Source: Ornithinibacillus scapharcae TW25 (GTDB taxonomy: Bacteria; Bacillota; Bacilli; Bacillales; Amphibacillaceae). Taken from it: a stretch of 64,000 bases of DNA. Shown here piece by piece: positions 33,148 through 42,977 of this stretch. A program made the position numbers and the translations under genes. The notes under the pieces were generated by a model. It saw only the letters and a list, made by a program, of their open reading frames with translations. It searched no databases and was not told the DNA's origin. The DNA lies in the NCBI RefSeq assembly GCF_000190475.1, contig NZ_AEWH01000036.1:1-64000 (forward strand), written 5' to 3'. Position 1 is the first letter of the stretch. Every line of letters starts with the position of its first letter.

Positions 33148-34395
33148 TTACATTTGCTTTAAACGATTAACATATTCCTCTATTTCGTCGTCTTGAGGAT
33201 CTAGCTGTAGATATGAAGAAAACACGTTTAACGCTTCCTCTGTCCTCCCTTCTTCCGTTAGAAAATATCCGTATTCTTTTAAGAAATCACTATCATGTTG
33301 TAAGCTATTATATGCTTCTTGATAGTAATTTAATGCATTATTATATGATTCAATTTCATTATAAGCTCGGGCAATTTCCCAGTCATATAAGGGGTCGTCT
33401 CCTCCTGTTTCCTTCACAACCTGAATCAGTTCAATGACTTCCTCATATCTTTCTCTTTCTTTAAGAAATTCAATTAAAAATAAAACAGCTTCCTTATAAT
33501 CTGCATCTAAATTGACTGCTTCACGTACCAATCTCTCACTGTCTTCGTCCAGATTACATTTATGAGCAAGACTTCCAGCTAAAAAATACAACTCCTTATT
33601 GAATTCGTCCATCTTTAATCCTTGTAAAGCAGTTTCATAAGCATCCTGAATTAATTCCTCGTCTTCGTATGCTTTTGCTAGTTGTATATAGGCATTATGA
33701 TAGTACGGGTCCTCTTCGATTAATTCTTTCCAAATATTTATGGAAATATCTTTTCGGTCTGCTTGATAAGCAGTAAATCCATATTTAAACATCGTATCTG
33801 GAGACATATCTTTTACTTTTTCATAATATGTTACAGCTAGTTCATATTCCCCGACATTTGCATAGCATTCTGCTAATCGTTCATGTATGGGGATAGTAGG
33901 AACATCTATTTTTAGTGTTTTTTCATAAAAGGTTATCGCCCTTTTAAAATCCCCTAACGAATAATATAATTCCCCAAGGCCCAAGTCAATAACTGGTTCT
34001 CCAGGGTTTATTTCTTTTGCTAGTATTAGCTTCTGCTCAGCAACCTCATACAATCCTTGTGCTTGATAAAGATCTGCGAGTGCCACTAACGCTTGCAAAT
34101 AAGCATCGTCTTCTTCAGGTATAGAATTCAACAACTCTATGGCTTTTTCATCGGCTTGTTGCTCAATATAAATATCTGTAAGTAAAAGCTTTACTTCACT
34201 TTCATCCGGATATTTATCCAATAATTTTTCTAAAAGCACTTCTGACTCCTGTAAAAATCCCCAATTCAGATAGAATTCAGCATACCAATATATTTCATCA
34301 TCAGAGGCTTTTGTGATGTTACCCTCAATGAGTTTTAATGCCTTATCTACTTCATCCGCTTCCATTAACTTATTTGCTTCATCTAAAATATTCAC
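33148..34395 (-). CDS. ypiA: Tetratricopeptide-repeat protein YpiA
   Basis: A 415-residue, strongly acidic protein made almost entirely of tetratricopeptide repeats (about ten or more 34-residue units, such as AITFYEKTLKID, ELAVTYYEKVKDM and NALNYYQEAYNSL). It is soluble and probably a protein-interaction scaffold. Its partner is unknown. Two GTG starts are possible (34401, 34395); the second is nine bases after AAGGG and is preferred. Located between aroA and ypiB as in B. subtilis. Confidence 0.88.
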   Translation of the reverse strand: MNILDEANKLMEADEVDKALKLIEGNITKASDDEIYWYAEFYLNWGFLQESEVLLEKLLDKYPDESEVKLLLTDIYIEQQADEKAIELLNSIPEEDDAYLQALVALADLYQAQGLYEVAEQKLILAKEINPGEPVIDLGLGELYYSLGDFKRAITFYEKTLKIDVPTIPIHERLAECYANVGEYELAVTYYEKVKDMSPDTMFKYGFTAYQADRKDISINIWKELIEEDPYYHNAYIQLAKAYEDEELIQDAYETALQGLKMDEFNKELYFLAGSLAHKCNLDEDSERLVREAVNLDADYKEAVLFLIEFLKERERYEEVIELIQVVKETGGDDPLYDWEIARAYNEIESYNNALNYYQEAYNSLQHDSDFLKEYGYFLTEEGRTEEALNVFSSYLQLDPQDDEIEEYVNRLKQM

Positions 34396-34428
34396 GTTCA
34401 CAAACCCTTTCCTTCTAGCATGTGTTAC

Positions 34429-35721
34429 CTACTCCTCTTTCATAACGGAATGTAAGTCTTCCAAGAAATTTGGATACGATATGGATATAGATGATAAATC
34501 ATCCGTCTCAACGTTTCCTTGTGTAATTAATGAAGCGATTACCGACATCATTGCAATTCGGTGATCGTGATAGGTAATTACCGATGCACCTTGTAACGGT
34601 GTCTTTCCTTCGATAATCATTCCATCCTCTCTCGCCTCAATCTTTCCACCCAATCGTGAAATCACATCGACTACAGCTTCAATCCGATCTGTCTCTTTTA
34701 AACGAAGTTCTTCTGCATTTTTAATGACAGTCGTCCCTTCAGCTTGGGTTGCTAATAGTGCAATGATTGGTATTTCGTCAATTAGTCTTGGAATCATTTC
34801 TCCTTCAATCGTGACTGCAGTCAAAGGGCTATATGTAATATGCACATCCCCTATTGGTTCCCCACCGATTATTTTTTCGTTACTAAAAAAGAGATTTGCT
34901 CCCATCTGTATTAATACTTCTATAATTCCGGAACGAGTTGGGTTTAATCCTATATTCTTTAAGGTAAGTTCACTATTAGGTACGATTGCTGCAGCTGCCA
35001 TTAAAAACGCAGCCGAAGATATATCACCTGGTATAAATACATCTTTCGCAGTTAGGGTTTGGGTGGAATCAATCGTTATTTCATTACCATCGACTATGAT
35101 ATTGGCACCAAATGCCTGTAACATATTCTCTGTGTGATTGCGAGTCTTGACATCCTCTATTACCTTCGTCTTATTTTGTGCAAATAGCCCAGCTAGTAAA
35201 ATAGCAGACTTAACTTGGGCGCTTTTCACGTTCATTTTATAGGTAATACCTTTCAGGTCCCCGCCTTTTAATGCAAGCGGGAGAAAACTCGAATTTTTAC
35301 GTCCTATATACTGTAATCCCATTTCCTTTAATGGTAGCAATACTCTATCCATTGGTCGATTAGTTAACGATTCGTCCCCATAAACAAAAGTTGAGAAAGG
35401 TATGCTTGCTAATAAGCCTAACATTAAACGTGCCGTTGTACCTGAATTTCCAAAATAGATAGGTTCATGCGGCTCTTTAAGAGCTTGGATACCCTTTCCT
35501 TCTATCCATACCTGACTTCCAGACATCGTTATCGGAACACCCATTAATCGGAAAGCATTTACGGTTCGTAAGCAATCTTCACCTTCTAAAAAGTTATCGA
35601 TTTTTGTTGTCCCATGTGAAATCGATCCTAGCATAATAGCGCGATGGGAAATTGACTTATCACCTGGAACTTCTACAGACCCTTTAATTTGTATCCTTCC
35701 TTTTATCTCGATTGGCTTCAC
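34429..35721 (-). CDS. aroA: 3-phosphoshikimate 1-carboxyvinyltransferase (EPSP synthase)
   Basis: Sixth step of the shikimate pathway: shikimate-3-phosphate and PEP to EPSP. The 430-residue protein has VPGDKSISHRA (about 19-29), the LxxGNSGTTARLMLG motif (about 88-103) and the LRLKETDRI signature (about 341-349). It is of the class II type of Gram-positive bacteria. The start is GTG 35721 seven bases after GAGGTGAT. In B. subtilis this gene is called aroE and follows tyrA; here aroB is directly upstream. Confidence 0.95.
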   Translation of the reverse strand: MKPIEIKGRIQIKGSVEVPGDKSISHRAIMLGSISHGTTKIDNFLEGEDCLRTVNAFRLMGVPITMSGSQVWIEGKGIQALKEPHEPIYFGNSGTTARLMLGLLASIPFSTFVYGDESLTNRPMDRVLLPLKEMGLQYIGRKNSSFLPLALKGGDLKGITYKMNVKSAQVKSAILLAGLFAQNKTKVIEDVKTRNHTENMLQAFGANIIVDGNEITIDSTQTLTAKDVFIPGDISSAAFLMAAAAIVPNSELTLKNIGLNPTRSGIIEVLIQMGANLFFSNEKIIGGEPIGDVHITYSPLTAVTIEGEMIPRLIDEIPIIALLATQAEGTTVIKNAEELRLKETDRIEAVVDVISRLGGKIEAREDGMIIEGKTPLQGASVITYHDHRIAMMSVIASLITQGNVETDDLSSISISYPNFLEDLHSVMKEE

Positions 35722-35778
35722 ATTATCACCTCTTCTCTTCTTTTAATTCTGTCGTAATAAACGAGTAAAGATAGTTTT

Positions 35779-36810
35779 TTAATTTTTCTCATCGATAGAA
35801 TATAAGACAGGCGTGGATAAACGTTCTAATAATATCATTTGAATGGTATGATCTATCGTCTTTTTATCATTTTTCATAAGTGTAATTATGTCATCTATCA
35901 TTTCAACTGATATTGGTTGCTGGTAGTTATTGTCGGTAAGCCATTTACTCACTCGTTGTCTAGGTAAGTCCGCATGTAATTCCTTCTCACTAACGTACAT
36001 AGCAAATAACATACCTATCGCTACTGCTTCACCGTGCGTTAATTTGCCATATCCAAGCTTAGTTTCCAATGCATGTCCTAGTGTATGTCCTAGATTTAAA
36101 AATTTTCTTGATCCCGTTTCTTTCTCATCATTTTGAACAAATGATGCTTTAATGTTTATCCCTGTTTCGATGAAATTTAACATTGCATCCGATAATTCAT
36201 CCGTTAACGAGGTAGAGAGTAGTCCCTCTAAAAACACCTCATCATCAGATAGCATTGCTTCTTTCAACAATTCTGCATAACCTGAACGGATTTCATGGCC
36301 AGGCAAAGTAGATAATGTTTCTATATCATAGACCACGAGTACCGGAGGATAAAAACTACCTATTAAGTTCTTTCCCATCTCATGATTGATAGCCACTTTT
36401 CCACCAACACTACTATCATGGGCTAGAATAGTAGTCGGTAACTGTATATAATCAATTCCACGCATAAAGGTAGCAGCAACAAACCCAGCCAAATCTCCAA
36501 TAACTCCGCCACCTAAAGCTATTATTAAAGACTTTCTATCTAAACCATATTCTATTGCCTTCGTGTGTAAATAATAAAAGGTATCAATACTCTTTGATTG
36601 TTCTCCTGCGGCAACTACCTCTATATATACCTGGTGTTCATGTAGACTCTTTTTGATATCCTCTGCGTACAAATCATAAACATTACGATCGGTTATGATG
36701 AATACGTTAGAATATTCTTGGCTAATAAACGACGATAACTGGTGTCTTATTCCATTCCCTATCAGTACATCGTATGATTGTATAGTTGATGCAATATGTA
36801 CTTTCTTCAT
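35779..36810 (-). CDS. aroB: 3-dehydroquinate synthase
   Basis: NAD- and metal-dependent second step of the shikimate pathway, 343 residues. Motifs: GGGVIGDLAGFVAATFMRGI (about 98-117), LPTTILAHDSSVGGKVAIN (about 122-140), and the metal-binding His in NLGHTLGHALE (about 238-248). ATG 36810 overlaps the aroC stop by one base (TAATG) with AGGAG upstream. Fifty-seven bases separate it from aroA; aroH, the trp genes, hisC and tyrA, found here in B. subtilis, are missing. Confidence 0.96.
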   Translation of the reverse strand: MKKVHIASTIQSYDVLIGNGIRHQLSSFISQEYSNVFIITDRNVYDLYAEDIKKSLHEHQVYIEVVAAGEQSKSIDTFYYLHTKAIEYGLDRKSLIIALGGGVIGDLAGFVAATFMRGIDYIQLPTTILAHDSSVGGKVAINHEMGKNLIGSFYPPVLVVYDIETLSTLPGHEIRSGYAELLKEAMLSDDEVFLEGLLSTSLTDELSDAMLNFIETGINIKASFVQNDEKETGSRKFLNLGHTLGHALETKLGYGKLTHGEAVAIGMLFAMYVSEKELHADLPRQRVSKWLTDNNYQQPISVEMIDDIITLMKNDKKTIDHTIQMILLERLSTPVLYSIDEKN

Positions 36811-37976
36811 TAGAAACTCCTTATTTCTTCTCGGTATTCTTTCATAGCCTTTTGAAGTGTTGGGAATCGGTCATTCGGGAATTGTTCTAGTATAGCTCTT
36901 GCAAGTTCAAACGCTACAACATGTTCCATCACAACAGCAGCTGCTGGTACGGCGCATGCATCAGATCGTTCCACGCTGGCCTGGAAACGTTCCTTTGTTT
37001 CAATATCTACGCTTTGTAGAGGTTTCATCAAAGTAGGGATCGGCTTCATGACACCTCTAACGACTATGGGCATCCCCGTAGTCATCCCACCTTCAAAACC
37101 ACCTAATCGATTGGAATCCCTATAGTACCCCTTATCTTTGTCCCAATTAATCTCATCATGTATTTGACTACCGTTTCTTCTTGCTGCATCAAAGCCTATT
37201 CCGAATTCAACACCTTTATATGCATTAATACTAACTACAGCACCAGCAATTCTACTATCCAGCTTACGGTCATAATGAACATAAGAACCGATACCTGCTG
37301 GCATACCTTCCACATACACTTCTGTAATACCACCTAATGAATCACCATTATTCTTTGCTTGATCAATAGTATCCATCATTTTTTTCTCTGCTTCTTTGTC
37401 CAATGTTCGCACTGGTGAATCCTCTGACACTTGTTGACGCTCCTGTATAGACAGAGTCGTAACATCATTGGCACGAATTCCACCTATTTCCTTCACATAT
37501 CCACATAGTTCTATGCCTAATTGCTGTAACATTACTTTGGCAACTGCGCCTACCGCGACTCTAGCTGCAGTTTCACGAGCTGAGGAACGCTCTAATACAT
37601 TACGCATATCTCGATGACCATATTTTAATGCACCATTCAAGTCAGCATGTCCAGGTCTAGGTCTTGTTACTACTCTTCTTATTTTATCCTCATGTTCAAC
37701 TGGATCTTCCCCCATAATATCCGTCCAATGTTTGTAATCATCATTATGTATGACTAACGATACAGGTGAACCTAATGTATAACCGTGCCGAATGCCTCCA
37801 GTTATCTCTACTAAGTCCTTCTCAATTTGCATTCTTTTCCCCCGACCATATCCTTTTTGGCGGCGAAGTAATGATTCGTTGATGTCTTCTTTAAGAAGCG
37901 GTAATTGCGCTGGAATTCCTTCTATAATGGTTGTCAATTGCTTGCCATGGGATTCCCCTGCGGTTAAGTAGCGCAT
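36810..37976 (-). CDS. aroC: Chorismate synthase
   Basis: Reduced-FMN-dependent last step to chorismate, 388 residues. Signatures: GESHGKQL near the N-terminus (7-14), the [11 protein letters not shown] loop (about 42-52), [19 protein letters not shown] (about 105-123), [12 protein letters not shown] (about 129-140), and [17 protein letters not shown] near the C-terminus. Called aroF in B. subtilis. First gene of the aroC-aroB-aroA-ypiA-ypiB run. GGAGGAATAC precedes the ATG. Confidence 0.96.
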   Translation of the reverse strand: MRYLTAGESHGKQLTTIIEGIPAQLPLLKEDINESLLRRQKGYGRGKRMQIEKDLVEITGGIRHGYTLGSPVSLVIHNDDYKHWTDIMGEDPVEHEDKIRRVVTRPRPGHADLNGALKYGHRDMRNVLERSSARETAARVAVGAVAKVMLQQLGIELCGYVKEIGGIRANDVTTLSIQERQQVSEDSPVRTLDKEAEKKMMDTIDQAKNNGDSLGGITEVYVEGMPAGIGSYVHYDRKLDSRIAGAVVSINAYKGVEFGIGFDAARRNGSQIHDEINWDKDKGYYRDSNRLGGFEGGMTTGMPIVVRGVMKPIPTLMKPLQSVDIETKERFQASVERSDACAVPAAAVVMEHVVAFELARAILEQFPNDRFPTLQKAMKEYREEIRSF

Positions 37977-38008
37977 AGTATTCCTCCTTGATGATATTTC
38001 CTACTCCT

Positions 38009-38037
38009 ATTATAAACCAACACTAGCCATAATAGAA
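38009..38037 (-). promoter_or_regulatory. Candidate promoter of aroC
   Basis: Perfect TATAAT (38014-38009) on the minus strand with a weak -35 (TTCTAT) at 17-base spacing, just after the cheR terminator. Supported mainly by the -10. Confidence 0.35.
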
Positions 38038-38069
38038 AAAAATGCTCAATATCAGCTATATGAGCATTT

Positions 38070-38070
<1 letters not shown>
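38034..38070 (-). terminator. Terminator of cheR
   Basis: Stem AAAATGCTCA/TGAGCATTTTT around 38039-38071 with T7 on the minus strand; it begins at the cheR stop codon. Confidence 0.8.
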
Positions 38071-38867
<797 letters not shown>

Positions 38868-38904
38868 TCAGTGTAATTAGAATGTCTATTACTATATTAC
38901 CATA

Positions 38905-38940
38905 AAATTAATAAAATGCCCCCAATAATATGGAGGCATT
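38905..38940 (-). terminator. Terminator of ndk
   Basis: Stem AATGCCCCC/GGAGGCATT (38915-38923, 38932-38940, one G-A mismatch) followed by TTATTAATTTTAT on the minus strand. Confidence 0.7.
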
Positions 38941-38948
38941 CTTTCTAC

Positions 38949-39398
38949 TTAATAAATCCAAGCACTAATCTGTTTGTCATATGAAACTACTAATTCATCT
39001 TGATTAAAGAAAAGATCAATTTCTCTTACTGCACTTTCAGGTGAATCGGAACCATGGATAACATTTTTGCCAACTGTCACACCGAAATCTCCACGGATGG
39101 TACCTGGTGCTGCTTCAGCCGGGTTTGTTTTCCCCATCATTTCTCGAGCTGTTTTGATTACATTTTCACCTTCCCAAACCATTGCAAAAACAGGTCCAGA
39201 TGTGATGAAATCTACAAGTTCACCAAAGAATGGTCGTTCTTTGTGTTCACCATAATGCTCACTTGCAAGATCATCAGAAATTTGCATTAATTTTGCGCCT
39301 ACAAGTTTGAAGCCTTTTTTCTCAAAGCGGTTGACAATTTCTCCTACTAGATTGCGTTGTACTCCGTCAGGTTTAACCATTAAAAATGTTTTTTCCAC
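38949..39398 (-). CDS. ndk: Nucleoside diphosphate kinase
   Basis: Balances nucleoside triphosphate pools by ping-pong phosphate transfer, 149 residues. The active-site His lies in [12 protein letters not shown] (about His115), with the opening [13 protein letters not shown] and the substrate loop [10 protein letters not shown]. Length matches the family. ATG 39398 has AGAGGTGT upstream. Located between hepT and cheR as in B. subtilis. Confidence 0.96.
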   Translation of the reverse strand: MEKTFLMVKPDGVQRNLVGEIVNRFEKKGFKLVGAKLMQISDDLASEHYGEHKERPFFGELVDFITSGPVFAMVWEGENVIKTAREMMGKTNPAEAAPGTIRGDFGVTVGKNVIHGSDSPESAVREIDLFFNQDELVVSYDKQISAWIY

Positions 39399-39476
39399 GT
39401 TTTACACCTCTCTATGTATGTCTATAAAATGTAACCGTTTTAAATTCTATCAAACTTTCGCAAAAATAACAATATA

Positions 39477-40448
39477 CTACGTTTTTCTTTTTCCAATGTA
39501 CTTTGCAATTTGCTCAAGCGTAATCTTTGCTTTACTTTGTGGAAAGTCCCTTAACGCATGAAAAGCTTTAGCTAAATAGCGTTCACTCAATTCATACGCC
39601 TGATCAATAGCTTCGGTATCTTTTAAAGCACGGATAACGGTACCCATCTGATCCACGCTAACCGTGTCCGGATTTTCAAATGTCGAGATTAATAATTTTT
39701 TGAAGTTTTGATCCTGCATCGCAAATAACACTGGTAACGTAATATTGCCTTGATAAAGATCGTTACCTGCAGGTTTTCCAAGCTCTTCAGCGGATGAAGT
39801 AAAATCAAGAATATCATCTATAATCTGATAGCTCATACCAATGTAATATCCATATTGGTATAATTTATTGATTTCTTTATCCGTTAAACCAGATGTCATA
39901 GCACCTAATTGACAACTAGTCGCTATTAAGAGTGCTGTTTTCCTTTTAATTCTTCTTAGATAGGTGCGAACGTTTTGATCCCATTTATATTTATCTTTGA
40001 TTTGCTCTATTTCACCTATACTTACTTCTACTAAGGTTTCCGATAGAACTTTATGTATATTGGGATTCTCAAGTCTTGTAATCGTTTCTAATGCACGGGC
40101 TAGGATATAATCTCCTGTGTACATCGCAACACGATTTCCATACTGCTTTTTAATCGTCGGCTTACCACGTCTAAGCTCGGCATCATCTATTACATCATCA
40201 TGAACTAAGGTAGCCATATGGATAAGTTCAAGTGACACAGCAACAGTTTTCACTTGCTCAATATCTACATTTCCAAATTGACTTGATAATAAAACGAAGA
40301 CAGGTCGAATTCGCTTGCCCCCTGCCTTTAACAATTGGGTTGATGCTTCTCTTAGTACAGGATGTTTCGCATGGATTGCATCCATTAGTGATGATTCGAT
40401 TAAATCGAGTTCTTTCTTTAAATAATTATATGTTTTTGGTAATTTCAT
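39477..40448 (-). CDS. hepT: Heptaprenyl diphosphate synthase component II
   Basis: Catalytic trans-prenyltransferase subunit making the C35 side chain of menaquinone-7, 323 residues. Two Asp-rich motifs bind Mg-diphosphate: VHDDVIDDAELRRG (about 83-96) and QIIDDILDF (about 208-216), with GGKRIRPVF (about 43-51) earlier. It functions with HepS (component I), encoded two genes upstream. ATG 40448 is seven bases after AAAGGTG; the open frame starts three codons earlier at a GTG within that site. Confidence 0.95.
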   Translation of the reverse strand: MKLPKTYNYLKKELDLIESSLMDAIHAKHPVLREASTQLLKAGGKRIRPVFVLLSSQFGNVDIEQVKTVAVSLELIHMATLVHDDVIDDAELRRGKPTIKKQYGNRVAMYTGDYILARALETITRLENPNIHKVLSETLVEVSIGEIEQIKDKYKWDQNVRTYLRRIKRKTALLIATSCQLGAMTSGLTDKEINKLYQYGYYIGMSYQIIDDILDFTSSAEELGKPAGNDLYQGNITLPVLFAMQDQNFKKLLISTFENPDTVSVDQMGTVIRALKDTEAIDQAYELSERYLAKAFHALRDFPQSKAKITLEQIAKYIGKRKT

Positions 40449-40475
40449 GTAATTCACCTTTTGTTTGTAAAAACT

Positions 40476-41180
40476 TTATTTAACACCCATGTGCATGGCA
40501 GCAACCCCGCCAGTATAACTTTTTACCTGCACCGTAGAGAAACCAGCCTCCATAAACATTTGCTTTAATCTTTGTTTATCCGGAAAATTTCTAGTAGACT
40601 CATTTAGCCAAGCATATTCTTTATAGCTCCTCGCAAAAATCCTACCAAATAAAGGCATAATGAAACGGAAATAAAAGAAATATAATTGCTTAAATCCTAT
40701 CATGGTTGGCTGTGATGTTTCTAAACAAACCACTTTTCCTCCAGGCTTTACAACTCGGTACATTTCCTTTAATACCGTCATGTAATCAGGAACGTTACGT
40801 AATCCAAAACCGATTGTGACAAAGTCAAAGGAATTGTCTTCAAAAGGTAATTCCATTGCATTACCGTGGATGTATTCAAGCTGATGATAACCTAATTCTT
40901 TATTCTTATCGATTGCGACAGATAACATATTCTTACTAAAATCTAATCCGATTACCTTTCCTTCTGTACCCACTGCTTGTGCTAAAGAGATAGACCAATC
41001 ACCTGTTCCACAGCAAACATCTAATGCAGAAGCACCTGCTGGAATATTCATCTGTTTCATTACATCTTTTCTCCAAGCTTTATGCCGTTGAAAGGAAATA
41101 ATAGAGTTCATCGAATCATATTTGTCATATATTTTTTCAAAGACGTGGTGTACACGTTCTTCTTTTGTTTTCCCTTGCAT
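40476..41180 (-). CDS. menG: Demethylmenaquinone methyltransferase
   Basis: Last step of menaquinone synthesis: C-methylation of demethylmenaquinone with SAM, 234 residues (UbiE/MenG, also called menH). SAM motif [13 protein letters not shown] (about 49-61), GLDFSKNML (about 78-86), and the family motif LRNVPDYM (about 130-137). It lies between hepS and hepT with two- and 27-base gaps, so the three genes form one menaquinone operon. Confidence 0.95.
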   Translation of the reverse strand: MQGKTKEERVHHVFEKIYDKYDSMNSIISFQRHKAWRKDVMKQMNIPAGASALDVCCGTGDWSISLAQAVGTEGKVIGLDFSKNMLSVAIDKNKELGYHQLEYIHGNAMELPFEDNSFDFVTIGFGLRNVPDYMTVLKEMYRVVKPGGKVVCLETSQPTMIGFKQLYFFYFRFIMPLFGRIFARSYKEYAWLNESTRNFPDKQRLKQMFMEAGFSTVQVKSYTGGVAAMHMGVK

Positions 41181-41182
41181 GA

Positions 41183-41905
41183 TTAATCCAACTCCGAAGA
41201 TGTATGTTGATAGACCATGGAATGAAATAAATCAGCTATGCCATGCATAAGACTTTCATTTTTAAGGTTATCAATCATATCATTTGTTTTATTTATTTGA
41301 ATACCTAAAACCTTTTCTTTATCTTGCAACAGTAACCCATCTATTGAACCGTTTATAATAATATCTGTTAATAATACTTCTTCCATTATTGGAGTAAAGT
41401 TCTCCAATCCGAAATAACGAGCCAAATTTGTTATCAGAAGAGATCCTATTTGTTTGTGGTAAGTTAGAAATTGATCAATGGTTCCATTCTCTAAAAAGTA
41501 CAATTCCATTTTTAGTTCGTTTATTTGTTTAATAGTCGTAGCTAATAGTTTGATGAATTCTCGTTCCTCTATTTCTGATAGCAACCAGTAATAGAGACCA
41601 CTGTAATAATCCCCGGCAAGTATCGCTAACTGACTATCAACACCGATAGATGGACTGTTGTCCAGTTTATTACTATCAGGTACTTGTTCATGTATATCTA
41701 ATGCTATTTGTACAAGCATTGAAGTAATGATGAGTTGTTCTTTGGTTTCAGGGGCTAGCGTGCTCTTATTTAGGATATGGTTAAGAAAGTAAAGTTTGCA
41801 ATCATTAATTTTAGGCTCTTCTATATGCTGTAGCAAGAAAGAATGATGAATTTTATTCTTGATCAATTCTTTTAGTTGTCGTAGTTCCCTCTCCATTGTG
41901 TACAA
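41183..41905 (-). CDS. hepS: Heptaprenyl diphosphate synthase component I
   Basis: Non-catalytic subunit that sets chain length together with HepT, about 240 residues, all helical. It lacks DDxxD motifs, as expected. The sequence is divergent, but identity follows from the hepS-menG-hepT order and from HEQVPDSN and the [17 protein letters not shown] region, which are typical. The start is unclear: TTG 41905 is six bases after AAGGTGA and is used here; ATG 41896 is possible but 15 bases away. Confidence 0.9.
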   Translation of the reverse strand: MYTMERELRQLKELIKNKIHHSFLLQHIEEPKINDCKLYFLNHILNKSTLAPETKEQLIITSMLVQIALDIHEQVPDSNKLDNSPSIGVDSQLAILAGDYYSGLYYWLLSEIEEREFIKLLATTIKQINELKMELYFLENGTIDQFLTYHKQIGSLLITNLARYFGLENFTPIMEEVLLTDIIINGSIDGLLLQDKEKVLGIQINKTNDMIDNLKNESLMHGIADLFHSMVYQHTSSELD

Positions 41906-42018
41906 AATTATCACCTTAGCCCTTCAAGCCTTAATGTTACCTAAGTCATTATAACATATTTATCTATGTACGATACCAAATATACTGTATTATGTATTGT
42001 TTTACCAATTGGATATCC

Positions 42019-42234
42019 TTAGCTATTGCTGATCTCCCCATGGCTAGTTTGTATTATTGCTTTGCCTCTAACCTTAACAGCTGAAGTATGTTCTGTGAAC
42101 TGTGCAATCATCACTTCACCTTTATCTAACTTTTCCGAGTGATGGAACTTTGTATCTGATCCCCTAGTTAAACCAATCACATTCACTCCATCTTCAAGGG
42201 CCTTTATAACAAAAAAGTCTGTATTATTATTCAT
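42019..42234 (-). CDS. mtrB: Tryptophan RNA-binding attenuation protein TRAP
   Basis: TRAP, 71 residues, forms an 11-subunit ring that binds (G/U)AG repeats in trp leader RNAs when tryptophan is high. The RNA- and tryptophan-contact region is conserved: [45 protein letters not shown] and KVRGKA. ATG follows AGGAGGGATT. In B. subtilis it is paired with folE (mtrA); here it follows hbs directly and precedes hepS. No trp genes are in the window, so its targets lie elsewhere. Confidence 0.96.
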   Translation of the reverse strand: MNNNTDFFVIKALEDGVNVIGLTRGSDTKFHHSEKLDKGEVMIAQFTEHTSAVKVRGKAIIQTSHGEISNS

Positions 42235-42292
42235 AATAAATCCCTCCTAGGACACTACTATTATTATTATCCCATTTTTCACGAATATGAAA

Positions 42293-42323
42293 AGAAAAAA
42301 GGGTGCGAATGAACGCACCCTTT
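42293..42323 (-). terminator. Terminator of hbs
   Basis: 10-bp perfect stem AAAGGGTGCG/CGCACCCTTT (42298-42307, 42314-42323) with T6 on the minus strand. Confidence 0.9.
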
Positions 42324-42338
42324 AACCCTATGTACGTA

Positions 42339-42611
42339 TTATTTTACGCTGTCTTTAAGGGCTTTACCTGGCTTGAAAGCAGGAACTTTGCTTGCAGGAA
42401 TTTCGATTTCTTCGCCTGTTTGTGGGTTACGACCTTTACGTGCAGAACGCTCACGCACTTCGAAGTTACCGAAACCGATTAATTGTACTTTTTCACCTTT
42501 TTTAAGTGAATCCATGACAGCTTCGAAAACTGCATCAACAGCTTTTGTAGCATCTTTCTTAGAAAGTTCGCTCTTTTCAGCAACAGCATTTACTAAATCT
42601 GTTTTATTCAT
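42339..42611 (-). CDS. hbs: DNA-binding protein HU
   Basis: Histone-like nucleoid protein, 90 residues, binding and bending DNA as a dimer. The HU/IHF signature [20 protein letters not shown] (about 46-65) forms the DNA-binding arms, followed by [19 protein letters not shown] 42611 is behind GGAGGAGGTGA; a GTG and ATG in the frame's first codons lie within this site. The leader before it is long (about 115 bases after the predicted start). It ends in a strong terminator. Confidence 0.97.
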   Translation of the reverse strand: MNKTDLVNAVAEKSELSKKDATKAVDAVFEAVMDSLKKGEKVQLIGFGNFEVRERSARKGRNPQTGEEIEIPASKVPAFKPGKALKDSVK

Positions 42612-42734
42612 GACATTCACCTCCTCCCAAAAGAATTCGGGTCACATTGGTACAAATATTTCTCTCTCATCATTTGTTTACCAATTTACCAACTTTTATA
42701 CTTGATTGCCCCTATATCAATAGTGACAAGGCTA

Positions 42735-42763
42735 ATATTAAACGAGATTACTTTAAAATTCAA
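42735..42763 (-). promoter_or_regulatory. Candidate sigma-A promoter of hbs
   Basis: Minus strand TTGAAT (42763-42758), exactly 17 bases, TAATAT (42740-42735). The ~360 bases between hbs and spoIVA hold this, an AT-rich run and the spoIVA terminator; no gene is seen. Confidence 0.5.
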
Positions 42764-42937
42764 CAAAAAATTACTATTTTTCTCTTTTTATTCGTTTTTT
42801 ATTTGTTGTAACCGTTTTTTAACTATTTTTTGGGAGAAATAGCGAAGTCCCCGTACTATCAACCTTTCCTTAATTGGAAAATTATACATATGTCTTTCAA
42901 TTCTGAAACGTTTTATAAACAGAATCTAGTATAAAAC

Positions 42938-42974
42938 TAAAAAAACAGCAGCCTTTTATGTTAGCTGCTGTTTT
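42938..42974 (-). terminator. Terminator of spoIVA
   Basis: 11-bp stem AAAACAGCAGC/GCTGCTGTTTT (42942-42952, 42964-42974) followed by T-rich sequence on the minus strand. Confidence 0.88.
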
Positions 42975-42977
42975 AGT

